Origin: Zygaena filipendulae
Lineage: Eukaryota > Arthropoda > Insecta > Lepidoptera > Zygaenidae
Length of the DNA stretch: 64,000 nt
Reading direction: 5' to 3'
Assembly (NCBI GenBank): GCA_907165275.2
Contig: OU015664.1
Coordinates: forward strand, 6,534,001-6,598,000
Shown here: positions 38,187-49,526 of the stretch, piece by piece
How the letters are laid out: every line of letters starts with the position of its first letter
How positions within the stretch are numbered: the first letter of the stretch is position 1
Notes under the pieces: model-generated
What the model was told of the DNA's origin: nothing
Databases searched by the model: none
Seen by the model: only the letters and a program-made list of their open reading frames with translations
Program-made: the position numbers and the translations under genes

Positions 38187-38657
38187 CTTTTAGACTTAAA
38201 CTAATGCATTTAATTCCTAAAATTTGTAATTATAATAAAATTCTAATTTGTGACATATTTCAAGAGTTATCATGACTTTACCTATGAAATAAATAAATTC
38301 TGATTCTGAAATAAATTCTGATTCATACACTCATACACTCATACTCTGACTCATACACTTCGCGTTTTAAGTTAGTGTACGTACCTATATGTATACTACA
38401 CAAATATTTTAAATTTAGGTAAATTTTGTAAATTTTCTATAAAATTTCTCTGCCGAATCTAAAAATTCTTTCACTTACAGGGAGGTACAGTGCTAGTGCA
38501 TAATATCGGTTGCTAAAACTCAGTGACAAAAGGGATACGTGCTGTGACAACATATTATATCACATTTAAATTCTAAAAACCGATTCGGTATCTATCGCCT
38601 CAAGACATTCCAATATTGTTACAGCCACAACACTAGCGAAGTACTTTTTATATGTCA
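38187..38657. other. Non-coding gap
   Basis: CATACACTCATACACTCATAC at about 38325 is a short irregular repeat. Otherwise nothing recognised. Confidence 0.5.
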
Positions 38658-39055
38658 ACTAGTTTCTCCGGGATAAAAAGTACTCTATGTCCTTTTCTGT
38701 ACCCTTATTTTATTTTATTCAAAAAGTTTACCTACAATTGTTACAATTCATCATACAATAAAGAAAACAAGATTACTAGTATTAAGCTCATTGCACAATT
38801 ACTCACAGGTAAACATCACAAAACAAAAAATATACAACTTAACATTTATAAACGGTAAAATGTAGTCAAGTTACATAAAGTTTCTGCAATTGTCACACGC
38901 GAATTTGACAACGTGCATGCAAAATTTCATGATGATCGGTTGAGCCGTTGAGGCGTGAAAGCGTAACAGACAGACAGACCGACAGACAGACAGAGAGACC
39001 AACATACAGGCAGAGTAACTTTCGCATTTATAATATTAATATATGGATTTCATAA
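38658..39055 (+). repeat. Family A copy interrupted by ~200 bp
   Basis: CCGGGATAAAAAGTACTC...CTGTACCC breaks off at about 38704 and TGACAACGTGCATGC resumes at about 38908. The rest follows: GATCGGTTGAGCCG, GACAGACAGACCGACAGAC, TATAATATTAATATATGGAT. The inserted piece begins TTATTTTATTTTATTC, like a reversed retroposon tail, and left no clear target duplication. Confidence 0.8.
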
Positions 39056-39718
39056 CCTATTTCAGGTGCGGCTAATGTATTCGACAACATGGGTTTTTCG
39101 TTGTATCTGATTGATAATTCTATTTAGGCAAGAGTTTGATTGTTACGTAAATCTGTTTGGTAGTTTAAACTGTTATCGTACGTAAATCTCAGGCGTAATT
39201 ATTAGTTTCGGGAGTACAAAATCAATTAAATGGTACCCACTGCACGGCGCAATTGGCGCCGCCGACCGCAACCTCAAGAAATGTTCGATAAGGATTCGGA
39301 GCCACTCACACAGGCTACTAATTAATATTAGGTTCAGCGGCTCCCCAGGAAACTCATTTAATTACAAGATGTATAGACAATAATTTTCTAAGATAAATTT
39401 GGCTTCATTCATTATTCGTGGTACCTATAGGTAGGTACGTTTTATTCCATACCAACGTATGGAATAAAACTTAGCCAAAAAAAATTATTATTCTATTTTT
39501 TGGTTCTTCAGGTCACGGCGCATGAAGAAAAGAATAATTACATATAAAGTAGGTATATTTCTCTAATAGTAGATAAAAATTTATTGAGAAAGATTTTAGG
39601 CTAAGCTTGGTATTATTACAGAAACGAAATTATTAATTTCAAACCATTTTCTTTACCTGTAAAAAAGAATAAAGTTAAATAAAATATTTTCTTTTTTCTT
39701 AATTTAAAATAATTGAAG
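39056..39718. other. Non-coding gap with a perfect hairpin
   Basis: 39439-39452 (GTTTTATTCCATAC) and 39457-39470 are exact reverse complements separated by CAAC. A small GC-rich patch lies at 39240-39275. No gene. Confidence 0.55.
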
Positions 39719-39952
39719 ACTAGCTGTCCCGCGCGGTTTCACCCGCGATAACTTCAAAGTTCCCGCGGAATTGTTCCATACAAACTTTGCAACCCCTTTT
39801 CAGCCCCTTAGGGGTTGAATTTTCAAAAATCCATTCTTATCGGTTGCCTAGGTCATACATAAAACACCCTCCGAGTTTCAGGTCTACGATCATGCGTTGA
39901 TCCATTAGTCATTCAGGACAAAGCATTTTATATGTATTATAGATATTGTTTG
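39719..39952 (+). repeat. Family A variant 4
   Basis: Head CTAGCTGTCCCGCGCGGTTTC, then TTCCATACAAACTTTGCAAC, CCCCTTAGGGGTTGAATTTTC, ATTCTTATCGGTTGCCTAGG, GAGTTTCAGGTCTACGATC. This variant shares only the head with standard family A. Confidence 0.8.
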
Positions 39953-41435
39953 TACATATTTTAATCAAAAGATTACAAGAGGTTGCAGGTTTTTTGTAAG
40001 ATGTTCCTATAGAAGCAAATTTTCTCGTTACAAGGTATTAGTATATAGAATTTTTTTTTTTTTTTTGTTTATGGATATTATTTAATGAAATATTATTTAA
40101 TGTTCAAACATTAAATAATATTTCACTTTATATTTTTTTTTTCTTTCAAGATATTATAGGTACATACTTAGTTTTCATCATCATCGTGTTAATTAATTGA
40201 CTGAAAACTAGAAAATAGTTTGGTCAGAATCGACTTCCGAACCTATCGCACCATGTTTTAATATAGTTTATATTTTTTCATTGTTACTAGCCCATGTCTA
40301 AATTATTTATAAATACAATATTTGGCGCGTACGTCGCCCATAGAAAAAAAATCGAATCGGTCATTGAGACGTAGGCGCGGGCATAACGCTTGAAATTTCG
40401 TAGATAGGTCACCTCCAAACTAATGTTGAATAACTTTTAGATTATTAATTTTTCCGATATATTTTATATTTTAATCATATTTTTGATTATTTTTAAATGA
40501 GGTGTATCAGGTTTTTGGTCAATTCACGTAGAAATAATATGTGGTAGCATTTTGATAGACTCTGCTCTAACTTACCGTTAATCGTACTATCAACTACAAT
40601 GGTTAAGATCAACTGACTGATATTCAACTTATTAGAATATTATTTTAAGAAGTAGGCAAAAGAAAAAATAAAATATTTGCATTAAACTATATAATGATCA
40701 TGACGAGCAATGGGTTCCGCCCACTTTCTATCTCCTCTATTGTCTACTAGAATATTTACACGGCAGAAAAAAATCAGATTATGTTACTTTCGGTCGATTG
40801 ACCTGAACCTATTGCTAAAATTTAAAGTAATCAATAAGACGGTCTCTTAATGGCAATAAAATAACGTACCTGATATTTTTATACATGCTTTTATGTGTGA
40901 CGAAATCTGCAAGACGAAATCGGACGTGTTGATTTAATTATACTTTTATCAAAATATAGTAAAACAATTATAAAAGAAAATCGAAATAATACCAAATCAA
41001 GAGTAGGTAATTAGAAAATAAATGGATCTCACTCAGTTTGAAACAAAACAAAATCCTTTTAGAGAAGCAAAGCTTAACCATAATATCAATAGTTGCAATG
41101 AATGTGGGATCGGTCGCTGGCTGGGTAGAATTCGTATCAATGAATTCCATCCACGTACGGAATACACGTAAACGTCTGCCTCTTGTATTATTGATACAAA
41201 TAGATATAGCAATTGTTTAGGACAGCAGTAACAACATCGTGACAATGAAAATAATTCTTGGGTAGAATCCAAGGGAGCGTTATGGGAAAGCTTTGAGTTT
41301 CCCAGAACAAACTTGGAGTTTATTTTATGATTCCTTATGATTCCTTGTTTATTTTATTTTATGATGGGTGTTTTTGGATTACTATTTTGTCCCTTTCATA
41401 CACGATCACTTTTGTGGAGAAAAAATATTGTATTA
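39953..41435. other. Gene-empty AT-rich sequence
   Basis: It holds a long T-run at about 40050 and the perfect palindrome at 40086-40125. Overlapping frames at 40968-41272 on both strands are not convincing. Confidence 0.5.
40086..40125. repeat. Perfect palindrome, 19-bp arms
   Basis: TGAAATATTATTTAATGTT and its exact reverse complement are separated by only CA. The left arm is preceded by a direct repeat of ATATTATTTAATG. Confidence 0.9.
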
Positions 41436-41634
41436 TATGGCGATTGGCGCAATGGTCACCATGCCTGCCCGCTAATCAAGAGGTTCCGGGTGCGATTCCC
41501 GGTGGGGGTGGACTCATATATAATATGTGTAGTATATACCACGTTTGCTTGGTTTCCACGACACAAGTTTATAGTTTAGTGTAGGATCAAGTAGGTAGAT
41601 CTGTGTGTTGAATAAAGTGGATTATTATTATTAT
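41436..41634 (+). repeat. tRNA-derived SINE with ATT tail
   Basis: An A-box TGGCGCAATGGTCACC (41445-41460) and B-box GGTGCGATTCCC (ending 41500) sit in a T-arm whose CCGGG/CCCGG stem is intact. The 7-base acceptor ends do not pair. The tail runs GAATAAAGTGG then ATTATTATTATTATA. A pol III-transcribed SINE is much more likely than a tRNA gene. Confidence 0.75.
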
Positions 41635-42321
41635 ACATATATTATGTTGCGGACAAAAGTAAAAAGATAATTAAGTTTTGACTAACAGAACTCAATATTG
41701 TTAAGAAAAATTCATTCAGAAGTTCTAAATGATCAACTTAAAATTTTCTTACGCGAATTTATTTAGGTGTAAGTAACAATATGTTTTGTATAATTATCGT
41801 TTAATTATTTTTATATTGGGGTTTTTATGCCTCTGAATAAATGATTATTAATATTATTATAAAAATTACGTTTGGCAATATATTCTTTCTCCAAGAATTA
41901 CTTATAAAATAAATATGTATTATCATTGGGTAATCGTTTTCCTAAGGTGTTTTAAGGTTCCTAAGGTCGTTTTCGTAAAATAATGATTAAAAGTTAAAAG
42001 CTGTTTAAACAGCAAAAATTCCCCAATATCCAACTATGGATAGGTATTTGTATTTTTTTTGGTTTTAATTTTACCTAAGCACTTATCTAATGGTATTATC
42101 ATTGATTTACTACTAGCCGGTATTATGATCTAATTCAAGCTTTATTTTTTTAAATAAGTGCCTAAATTACTATCTCCCATTGTTATTTCTTTAAAGAAAA
42201 TGAAATTGTTAGGCAATGGACCATAAATACCTACATAGGTATTTATTTCAAACATATAATGTTAATTTACTGACACTGCATAAGTGCATACCAACTGAAT
42301 TTAAGATTTTGTTCTATGAAG
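41635..42321. other. Non-coding gap
   Basis: AT-rich, nothing recognised. Confidence 0.5.
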
Positions 42322-42535
42322 ACTAGCTGTTCCCTGCGGTTTTACCTGCGTTAATTTCGGAGTTCCCGCGGGAATTCCGGGATAAAAAGTACCCTATGTC
42401 CTTCTATACCCCTGACAACGTGTAGGTATGCAAAATTTCATAAATGATCGGATAAGCCGTTAAGGCGTGAAAGCGTAACAGACTGACAGACAGATAGACA
42501 TAGTTACTTTGCATTTATAATATTAGTAGGGATAT
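42322..42535 (+). repeat. Family A reference copy, near full length
   Basis: This is the best short copy. Parts in order: CTAGCTGTTCCCTGCGG, TTAATTTCGGAGTTCCCG, CGGGAATTCCGGGATAAAAA, GTACCCTATGTCCTTC, CCTGACAACGTG, AAAATTTCATAAATGATCGG, GCCGTTAAGGCGTGAAAGCG, TAACAGACTGACAGACAGAT, TTTATAATATTAGTAGGGA. There is no coding capacity. Related elements in Lepidoptera have been described both as MITE-like and as tails of RTE-type retrotransposons; the sequence alone does not decide between them. Confidence 0.9.
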
Positions 42536-43704
42536 AGAGATGTCATTAATTGTTTTTCTCCAACATTGTTGGGTTGATGTTTTAGTATCGTTTTGTTGTA
42601 GTAAGTAAAAAAGTACCTACTAAGTTTCTGTTTTAGAAGCGTCGAATAACTCGGTCTATTTATGAATACACGGACATTGAACTCATCACTGCTGAGGATG
42701 GGTTATTTAATAAAATTAATGTACATCATAACTATTAAAGTTAAGGCTTACCTGAATCAAGTTATCTACTTGTTAATATTTTGTGTATAGGCAATAGGCA
42801 TGGTGAAAGAAAAAATATGAAATTTCAAAATTAGTTAATTTTAACTGTATAACCCTTTCAGGGATACAAAAACACGGCCATTACTTCCAGACCACACGCT
42901 TTTGGCACGATTTCTCTTAGTGTTGGGAATGCTTAATTATCTATCTGGGGGCACGGCAGTGCCCTCGCCAAGACAAGTCGACGAGACAAGCGAAGAGCAA
43001 GGGCAAAACCTACCTTTTCTCAACCAAATAATCTAGTAAATATAAAAGTGGCAGTGGTTTGTAAGTAACATAGGTAATACTACGTTTCTGGCTCCAGTCT
43101 TACGTAGATCGTGATATTACGGGGATGGCGATGAAAGGGTTAAAGCCTTCAATTTCAAATGTTGCAATATTAAAGTATAGTAGCATCAAAACAGTCACTT
43201 TGGTAAATGATATTACCTATTTTATAAAATAGCTTTTCACTTGCTCACTGTAAACATTTATCTAGATATTCACTTATTTTGAAACAATATTGTTTCCCCT
43301 AATTTAAAAGGCGAATAAAATATACACTGAAGAATATTTTTGTATACCTTTTTAATATACCTAAGTAATTGTTGAAATATAGAAACAAAGAAAGAAAACT
43401 CGTAATAATAATACTAGTTAATATTATGTAAAAAAAAAATGTTTTTGCAGAAGAAACAGAAATTCTTTGTTTGTTTTCTTTGAAATTTTAAAGATACAAA
43501 ATGTGCCGTAGTCAGTTGATGAATCACAATGGTTTATGCACGAGAATGTTACGGCGACCAACCTCCTCCGAAGTCCGTTGAACCAAACACGTTGCAGATC
43601 CACAAAAATAAAGACAATCAAAATACAACACTCAAAGTTTTAAACTATATCAACCACTTTATTCGACGGAAAATGTTCTTTCACTTAATAAAGTTGTTTT
43701 CATT
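42536..43704. other. Upstream of the promoter candidate; no gene seen
   Basis: AT-rich. The last ~150 bases become A/T-tract rich before the TATA motif at 43705. Overlapping short frames at 43424-43714 on both strands are not convincing. Confidence 0.5.
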
Positions 43705-43760
43705 TATAAAATAAGTTTCAATACTCGTTCAGTTGCGAAGAAGTTAGACGAGTCAAACGT
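43705..43760 (+). promoter_or_regulatory. Candidate RNA polymerase II core promoter
   Basis: TATAAAAT starts at 43705. An exact insect initiator TCAGTT lies at 43729-43734, which puts +1 at A43731, 26 bases after the first T of the TATA box. CGAGTCAAACGT at 43749-43760 (+19 to +30) matches 9 of 12 positions of the Drosophila motif-ten element, one base off its usual place. Three core elements in near-correct spacing are unlikely by chance, though such searches in AT-rich DNA do give false hits. Confidence 0.5.
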
Positions 43761-44073
43761 ATGCACGATCATCGCGCGTGCCGACCGGCGTTGAACTAAC
43801 CATTCCATACAAAACTTTTAAGTCACGGAGACGGCAAAGCTATGTCGCGCCTCTACATTTCACTCACACAGCCGCACAGTACACCCTATGCACAACACCA
43901 GAGCGAGCTTCCAAGTTCACTAAATAAACGAACACCAACACAAACACGCACCGACACTGTCTACCCCCTGTTCACGAGACGCCAGACAGAGACGCGTATA
44001 TCAACAATCCATTCAACGCCACGGGTGTGAAAGAGTAACCAACACAGCAACAGATGTATAGCGTTTCACGCAG
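43731..44073 (+). other. Candidate first exon (5' UTR) with splice donor
   Basis: The segment is C/A-rich and T-poor (for example AACACCAACACAAACACGC), unlike its neighbours, and ends at a textbook donor, CAG/GTAAGTATT, with the cut after 44073. Two upstream ATGs are seen: one at 43842 opening a 62-codon frame that ends before the donor, and one at 44054 (MYSVSR, running into the donor in phase 2). The first could be a uORF, the second a true start. No family can be named and the downstream exon was not found. The intron would run to the right. Confidence 0.4.
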
Positions 44074-44919
44074 GTAAGTATTAAAATTTTGGCGTGTGCG
44101 ATAGAGATGGCACGCGTCATAAGTAATGGAAAGCCGGTTGCGTGGAAACGGGACAGGAACTGTTCAAGTCACCCACTGTACATTCCTTCCTGATACCAGT
44201 ACGGCGTCGTACCTTTCGATCGTTCAAGTGGCAGATGAAGCTTTTAAGGGTTGTCACCTGATTATTACGTATAGGTGAAAAAAAAAATGCCTGACATAGC
44301 AATTTTGAAATTACTCAGAATTCAAGAACAAATAAGAAGAGAAGAACTGACGTAGATAAAAGTTAAACTGTAGGTACCATCAGAGGAAATCAAATGAAAA
44401 TTACAAAAGTTGCTTAATTTTTCAATAGACTAATAATAAAATCGGAGTTATAAGAGATTTTATAAAAATAATAATAATTGATAGAATATCTTGAATTACG
44501 TAATACTAAATCATTATAAAATTCAAAGCCATATTTCTCGTAACATCCCTAAATCAAGATGTCACGAAGTAGCAGGTAGTAATGCAAGGTCTACCTACGT
44601 AATGTGCAATGGTATTTTGGGAGTTTTTTTTTTGCACGGTTTGGTTGTTTTTCTTTTAAATCGTTCAATGCGGCGGCGCGGCGGCGGCTTTCGCTTAACA
44701 ATCAAGTTGTTACCAGTTTTTTGTTTCAGTATTTGATTAGTTTTAATGACTCTACATAAATCTTTTTTGCTTATACGTAGGTTGATAAGGTCTTTTACAT
44801 CTCTAAGTATCAGTTACTTAGCTGAATTTTTCCTTTTCTCCCATTTTTTCAGACAACAACAAGGTCTATCTCTTTTACTTATTCAAGGTATAATAATTTT
44901 TTGTCTCTACATGATAAAA
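44074..44919. other. Proposed intron start; no gene seen
   Basis: Apart from a short GC-rich GGCGGCGCGGCGGCGGC run at 44671, it is AT-rich. Frames at 44117-44302 (-), 44491-44736 (+) and 44746-44940 (+) have no recognisable motif. Confidence 0.45.
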
Positions 44920-45333
44920 TGTGGGCCTCCAAGCAAATAGGTACCAGTAGTAGAGTATTGAGTTAAGACTAGATTCGGTATCCAGAATAGTTAATTGATA
45001 TGATAGTATGAATTGAAAAAAATATTCAAAAACGATCACAATTTTTTTTTTATCAGACATTTGAAGTTGTAATTGATTTGAGAAAAAGCATTTTAAGAGT
45101 TCAGTGAAAAAACAAACACACTTCTACTTGCTTGCTAAAATATGTTACATAGATTTTTATATTTTATTGTGGATTAAGTTATAATATAAAATTGTACAAA
45201 ATTGAGCATTTATTAATAATAAAATCAATTAAAATCGTGGACGCAATTTTTTCACCCAACTTTATAAAACTTCTTAGGTATATGTCGGAAACTTCAATTC
45301 CGAGAACTGGTACTTTTTGCTTGGACGCCTACA
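44920..45333 (+). mobile_element. MITE family 'TCCAAGCAAA', copy 1
   Basis: The left end TGTGGGCCTCCAAGCAAATA...GGTACCAGT pairs with the right end ACTGGTACTTTTTGCTTGGA...CGCCTACA as inverted repeats of ~28 bp. The body shares TTGAAGTTGTAATTGATTTG, AACACACTTCTACTTGCTTG and AAATTGAGCATTTATTAA with copies 2 and 3. No transposase. The target duplication could not be fixed. Confidence 0.85.
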
Positions 45334-46110
45334 TAATTCTGTTGCATATTGTTAGACTTGGCTTAATAAAGTTTATTCTTTTGCATCTTCATCATATGAG
45401 TCATTTAATAAAGCAGGCGGGTAAATTTATTAGAAACAATATAGCTACATATTTTTTTTAAGACTGTCATAATAATATGATGTACAGAAAGTACTAAATT
45501 TCCTTCCAGTCAGTTATTTTGAAACTTGTCCTCTAATTTACTATTTTAATTTTCCTTAATTCAAAATTTTATCATAGGTGTATGATTTCAGTAGGCTGTA
45601 GCTGATCGTTTAAAGCTGAGCTGATCGTATATTAAGTTCAATTCATCTGTATTTAAAAGTATTATGACATAAGTAATCGCTCCAACCTTGATTATTATGG
45701 TTTTACCAGATGTGTGTAGATAACTAAGTGTTACTACATATATAATAAGACGAGATCCATCTATTAATATTTACGTATTGTATAACGCTCAAATCTACAT
45801 AATATGCTTTATTTTAATAAAATATACGCGTATTGATTTCTTATATTTTGGTGTCTAACATTTGGATTCAGTCGAATAAAATATTTGTATAATTACTTCT
45901 TTTTGAAAACGCTCTTCCTCAAGAGAATAGATGGGTGAATAACGCTTGGCTCGCTTTTTTTGATTCGGTTAAATGGTTGTTAGATCATAAAATGATGGGT
46001 TTATGGATTAAAGTTTAAATTAGATTAAAATTTATCTCCGAATAACATCTTATGTTTAGTCTATACCTATATGCCCGTTCGTTGTGACTTTAATGATTAC
46101 TATTTTATCT
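45334..46110. other. Non-coding gap
   Basis: AT-rich, nothing recognised. AGCTGATCGTTTAAAGCTGAGCTGATCG at about 45600 repeats AGCTGATCGT twice. Confidence 0.5.
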
Positions 46111-46310
46111 ACGACAAGTTGTTACCGCCGCGGTTTCACTCGCATACATTGTGTAATTCTTTTAAGAACTTTGAGTATCGAGATGCAAAATATCATAAGT
46201 CACTCCGAGATGCCTACTGCAGTTGCTTCCTAACAGTGAAATATTTTTAAGATACGGTTCAGTAGTTCTAAATATTATTCCAAATATTGCAATCTCTATA
46301 AATAGGTCCT
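46111..46310 (+). repeat. Strongly diverged family A copy
   Basis: GTTACCGCCGCGGTTTCACTCGC at about 46120 is the head, and AAAATATCATAAGTCACTCCG and ACGGTTCAGTAGTTCTAAA are tail-like. The ends are lost. Confidence 0.5.
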
Positions 46311-47842
46311 TCTTCATTAAATTTATGTAGACAAGAAATGAATTAACTAAGTACAGTCAGCAGCAGAAATTTGTAAACACTTGATGACTATTGACTAGTC
46401 GTCGCATCTTTTTGCCATACTAATAATGTTCAAAGACTGACAAAAGTGTTAACATACGTATACGTACATGCTTTGGAATACGAGATATTCCCAAAAAGTC
46501 ATGAAAAGGATCTGGGGCCATCAGAGAGCGTCAAGCGAAACACTTCTGCGAAACCGGATCGCAGGCACGGTGGCGCGGGCGGCGCGGCGCGGCCCTGATG
46601 CTAATGCGGCTCGACAACATAATATCACAACACACTATACTCGCTCCAAACTTACAACAAAACTCCTGTATGGATACATTTACATCCGTTGTTTTTTATT
46701 TATTTTCACCTTCGTCGTTCTCATTCGAAAAATCCAATACAAAAAAAGGTGTTTCAAACCTAAAAACAATATACAATTTGTGTAAAATTTGACCTGCCAA
46801 AGTACCTACCTGTAAGCTTGTAATAAAAAAATGTGTTTTAAAAACCTCGTGATGTTAAATACAAGTGACGTAATGATAGGTCGAAAAAAGAACGGAAAAA
46901 ATGTGGAATGTGATATGTTTTTGACAGTTTGACGGGCGTAAAGTGTTTGCAATAAGTTTCATTAATTTTCTGGGTTTCAAACTACCCCCAGTCCCCAGGT
47001 TTGAAGTGAATAATAGCACCAAAAATTCACTTCAAATCATGGACCAATAAAACTAGGTCCATGCTTCAAATTTTATTATGGTTTATAGGTCTTAAAATTT
47101 CAACTCTTGGATAATATAGTGAAAATACGTATTGAGTACTTTGGTTTGATATGTTAATTGGCATTTAGCGAATTAAATTAAAATTTAGTTAGATGCCAAT
47201 GAACATTAATTTAATGAACGTCTCTGAACGCGGCAGTTTTGTTTTTAAAATCATATTGAAAAATTAATGACTCTGAGTGCGGCCGTAAGTATGCTAAAGT
47301 ATCCTCGAGGAAAAGTAGTCAACAAAATGAATCTAAAGAATCGGAGTTAAATATTGTTTATTATTAATCTTAAAAATAAATAAGCACCAAGTGAAATTGT
47401 AGAACATATTGGTCAAATGGAGTGAAAAGAGAACGACTAGCCACATAAGCGCAAAATAATGACGACGTATTGTAGCTTCTTAGGATCAAGTAAGCAGCTA
47501 TTATATTTCTACCAACGAGCTTGACAATGGCGTACTGTGGCTTTGCTGTCAGAGGTACAATAAGCTACTGCAGTTTATTTTGTAGTAGTAAGACGTCTCG
47601 AGGATGACATAATGTTACCTGTCTTTAAGATAGCGTAGAATATGGTACTGATGACTTGTCATAGACAGTAGGTATATCTCCTTTGTAGACAGTAGGTATA
47701 TACGATAGTGTTGGACCGTTATGCTTATCGCTCTATTTATATATGCAAAAGCAGATTCTGCTCTTAAAAAAATATATGATTTTCATTTACCTCTAGGAAT
47801 TTTTAGTATGAAAGAAGCCAATGAATTCGAAGAGTTTATAAT
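46311..47842. other. Non-coding with a GC island
   Basis: 46495-46625 is strongly GC-rich (CGGTGGCGCGGGCGGCGCGG) in AT-rich surroundings and open on the plus strand for 105 codons without a recognisable domain. 46999-47038 holds a hairpin (TTTGAAGTGAAT / ATTCACTTCAAA), followed by ATGGACC/GGTCCAT. Confidence 0.45.
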
Positions 47843-48160
47843 GGGCATGTTGACTAATTTTTATTTTTTAGTCCGTCTTGTAGATTATTAAAAAATATTG
47901 GACACGTATTTTTTCTTTTTTTACGTAATCAAAAAATAACGGCGATATATTGAGTTGAAATTTCGCGTGACGTCACTATTCTGACAATTTGTATGGCGGT
48001 TTTGCGGTTAGTGACGTCACGACCTCCTCATCCTAAACGCGCTTTATCTCTGTATATTTCAATTTATTTAAAAAAAGCAAAAAATACGTGTCTATTGTTT
48101 TTTTATTTTCTAACTGACGGACTAATTAGAATTTTGATTTTCAATAGTAGTCAACATCCC
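47843..48160. mobile_element. MITE with long imperfect inverted repeats
   Basis: The left GGGCATGTTGACTA and right TAGTCAACATCCC are the outer ends. Farther in, TTAGTCCGTC, GACACGTATTTTTT and TGACGTCA appear on both sides in inverted order, so the repeats run ~130 bp imperfectly. TGACGTCA lies at 47968-47975 and 48012-48019, on either side of the centre. 318 bp, non-coding; the target duplication is unclear. Confidence 0.8.
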
Positions 48161-49526
48161 TATTAAAGTAAATCATCGTATCATTTTAAACGGCGCGGCG
48201 GGGCAATTCTCTTTTTGAAAATGTTCTTATGAATTTTCGTACGGTATCCGTGACGGGCAACCCGCGGCCTAGCATTTACAAAAAGCGTATAAAGGGAAGG
48301 GCGACGAATGTCCAAGAACATAATGGCAGCTATAACAAAAGTGAGTCGGACTAACCATTGATTTAGATTCTACGTTGTCAGTAAAAAAATAAATAAAAAA
48401 TAGCTTTTGTGTTGAACCCGCAAAAGTCGGGTCACTGGACGTCACTCGAATGCACGTCCTGGCTCCTGCAATTGTGTGTATGTAGAGCTCGATGGATTTA
48501 GTTTAGGTTGACAGGTGAATACTAAATGCCTTTTATGCTGTTGTGAATTTGTTAAATATCAGATATTTTATATTATAGGTAGATCTTTATTGCTACTTTG
48601 TAACTCGTACCTAAATACAGCTACACTAGCTGGTGCGCGGTTTCGTGCGTTTTCCCCTTTTTACTCTCTACCGTTGAATTAACGAAATCCTTGAAAAAAT
48701 TCTTTATTTTAAAGAAGAGCCCAAATATAGTTTTTTATAACATTAACGGCCGCACTCAGAGTCGTTTTAATGATACCTTTACTAAGACACTAACTGTAAA
48801 ACAGTATGCCTTTAGACTTTTTACTCCTTTTATGATTAAATCTCCAAAAATATATCTTATTATTAAACCATTATTACACGTTTCAACTTTATTGTGCTCC
48901 GGTAACTTCACCATCTCCATCCAGTTTCCATTCCAGGCTAGGTGTGTTTACAATGTTCGACCTCACCGTCACACAAGTGAGCTATGTACCAAACGCATGG
49001 CCTGCATCAGTTAGGAAGCTTCTTTGTGTCTATATATAGAATGTTCTTCGAAATCTTTCCAGTTTTTATTTTAATACAACTGTTCCAACAGGTTCACACT
49101 GTTATGTTCTAAACGGTAGTAATTCTAGGACAAGACAAGTGTAATTCTACAGACCGGCTAGTGGGTTCGTGTCTACGTATTTCCTACTTAATAAATGTCC
49201 AGACACAAGTGGCGGGGCAGGCCACGGGCTGACATTAACTCGACGGCAGTCTGACGGCACTGAACAGAGCTAAAAATGATCGAACTGCTTCACTTGCTAG
49301 TTGCTACTCTTGACGTTTTACTAAGTTAGCAAACCAAGTGATATTGGGTTAGCCAGCGGACAGCTGCTTGATTTTAATCTTACATATTTCACTCGTAGTG
49401 CATTGTAATATTTCAATGTAATAATTCAATACAGTGATTTTTAGAATATTTTATTATAGGTAATACAATAAAGTATATAATTATATTGTACCTGTAATAC
49501 ATAGGTAAAATAAGAAAGTTTAAATG
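48161..49526. other. Gene-empty sequence
   Basis: CTAGCTGGTGCGCGGTTTCG at 48627 is a decayed family A head. The 107-codon frame at 48691-49014 (+) has no recognisable motif. Confidence 0.45.

Noticed and set aside
38960..39000. CRISPR-like array of GACA repeats
   Set aside because: It is a simple microsatellite inside a eukaryotic mobile element; no spacers.
41440..41515. tRNA gene
   Set aside because: A- and B-boxes and the T-arm are present, but the acceptor stem does not pair and the sequence continues into a SINE body with an ATT tail.
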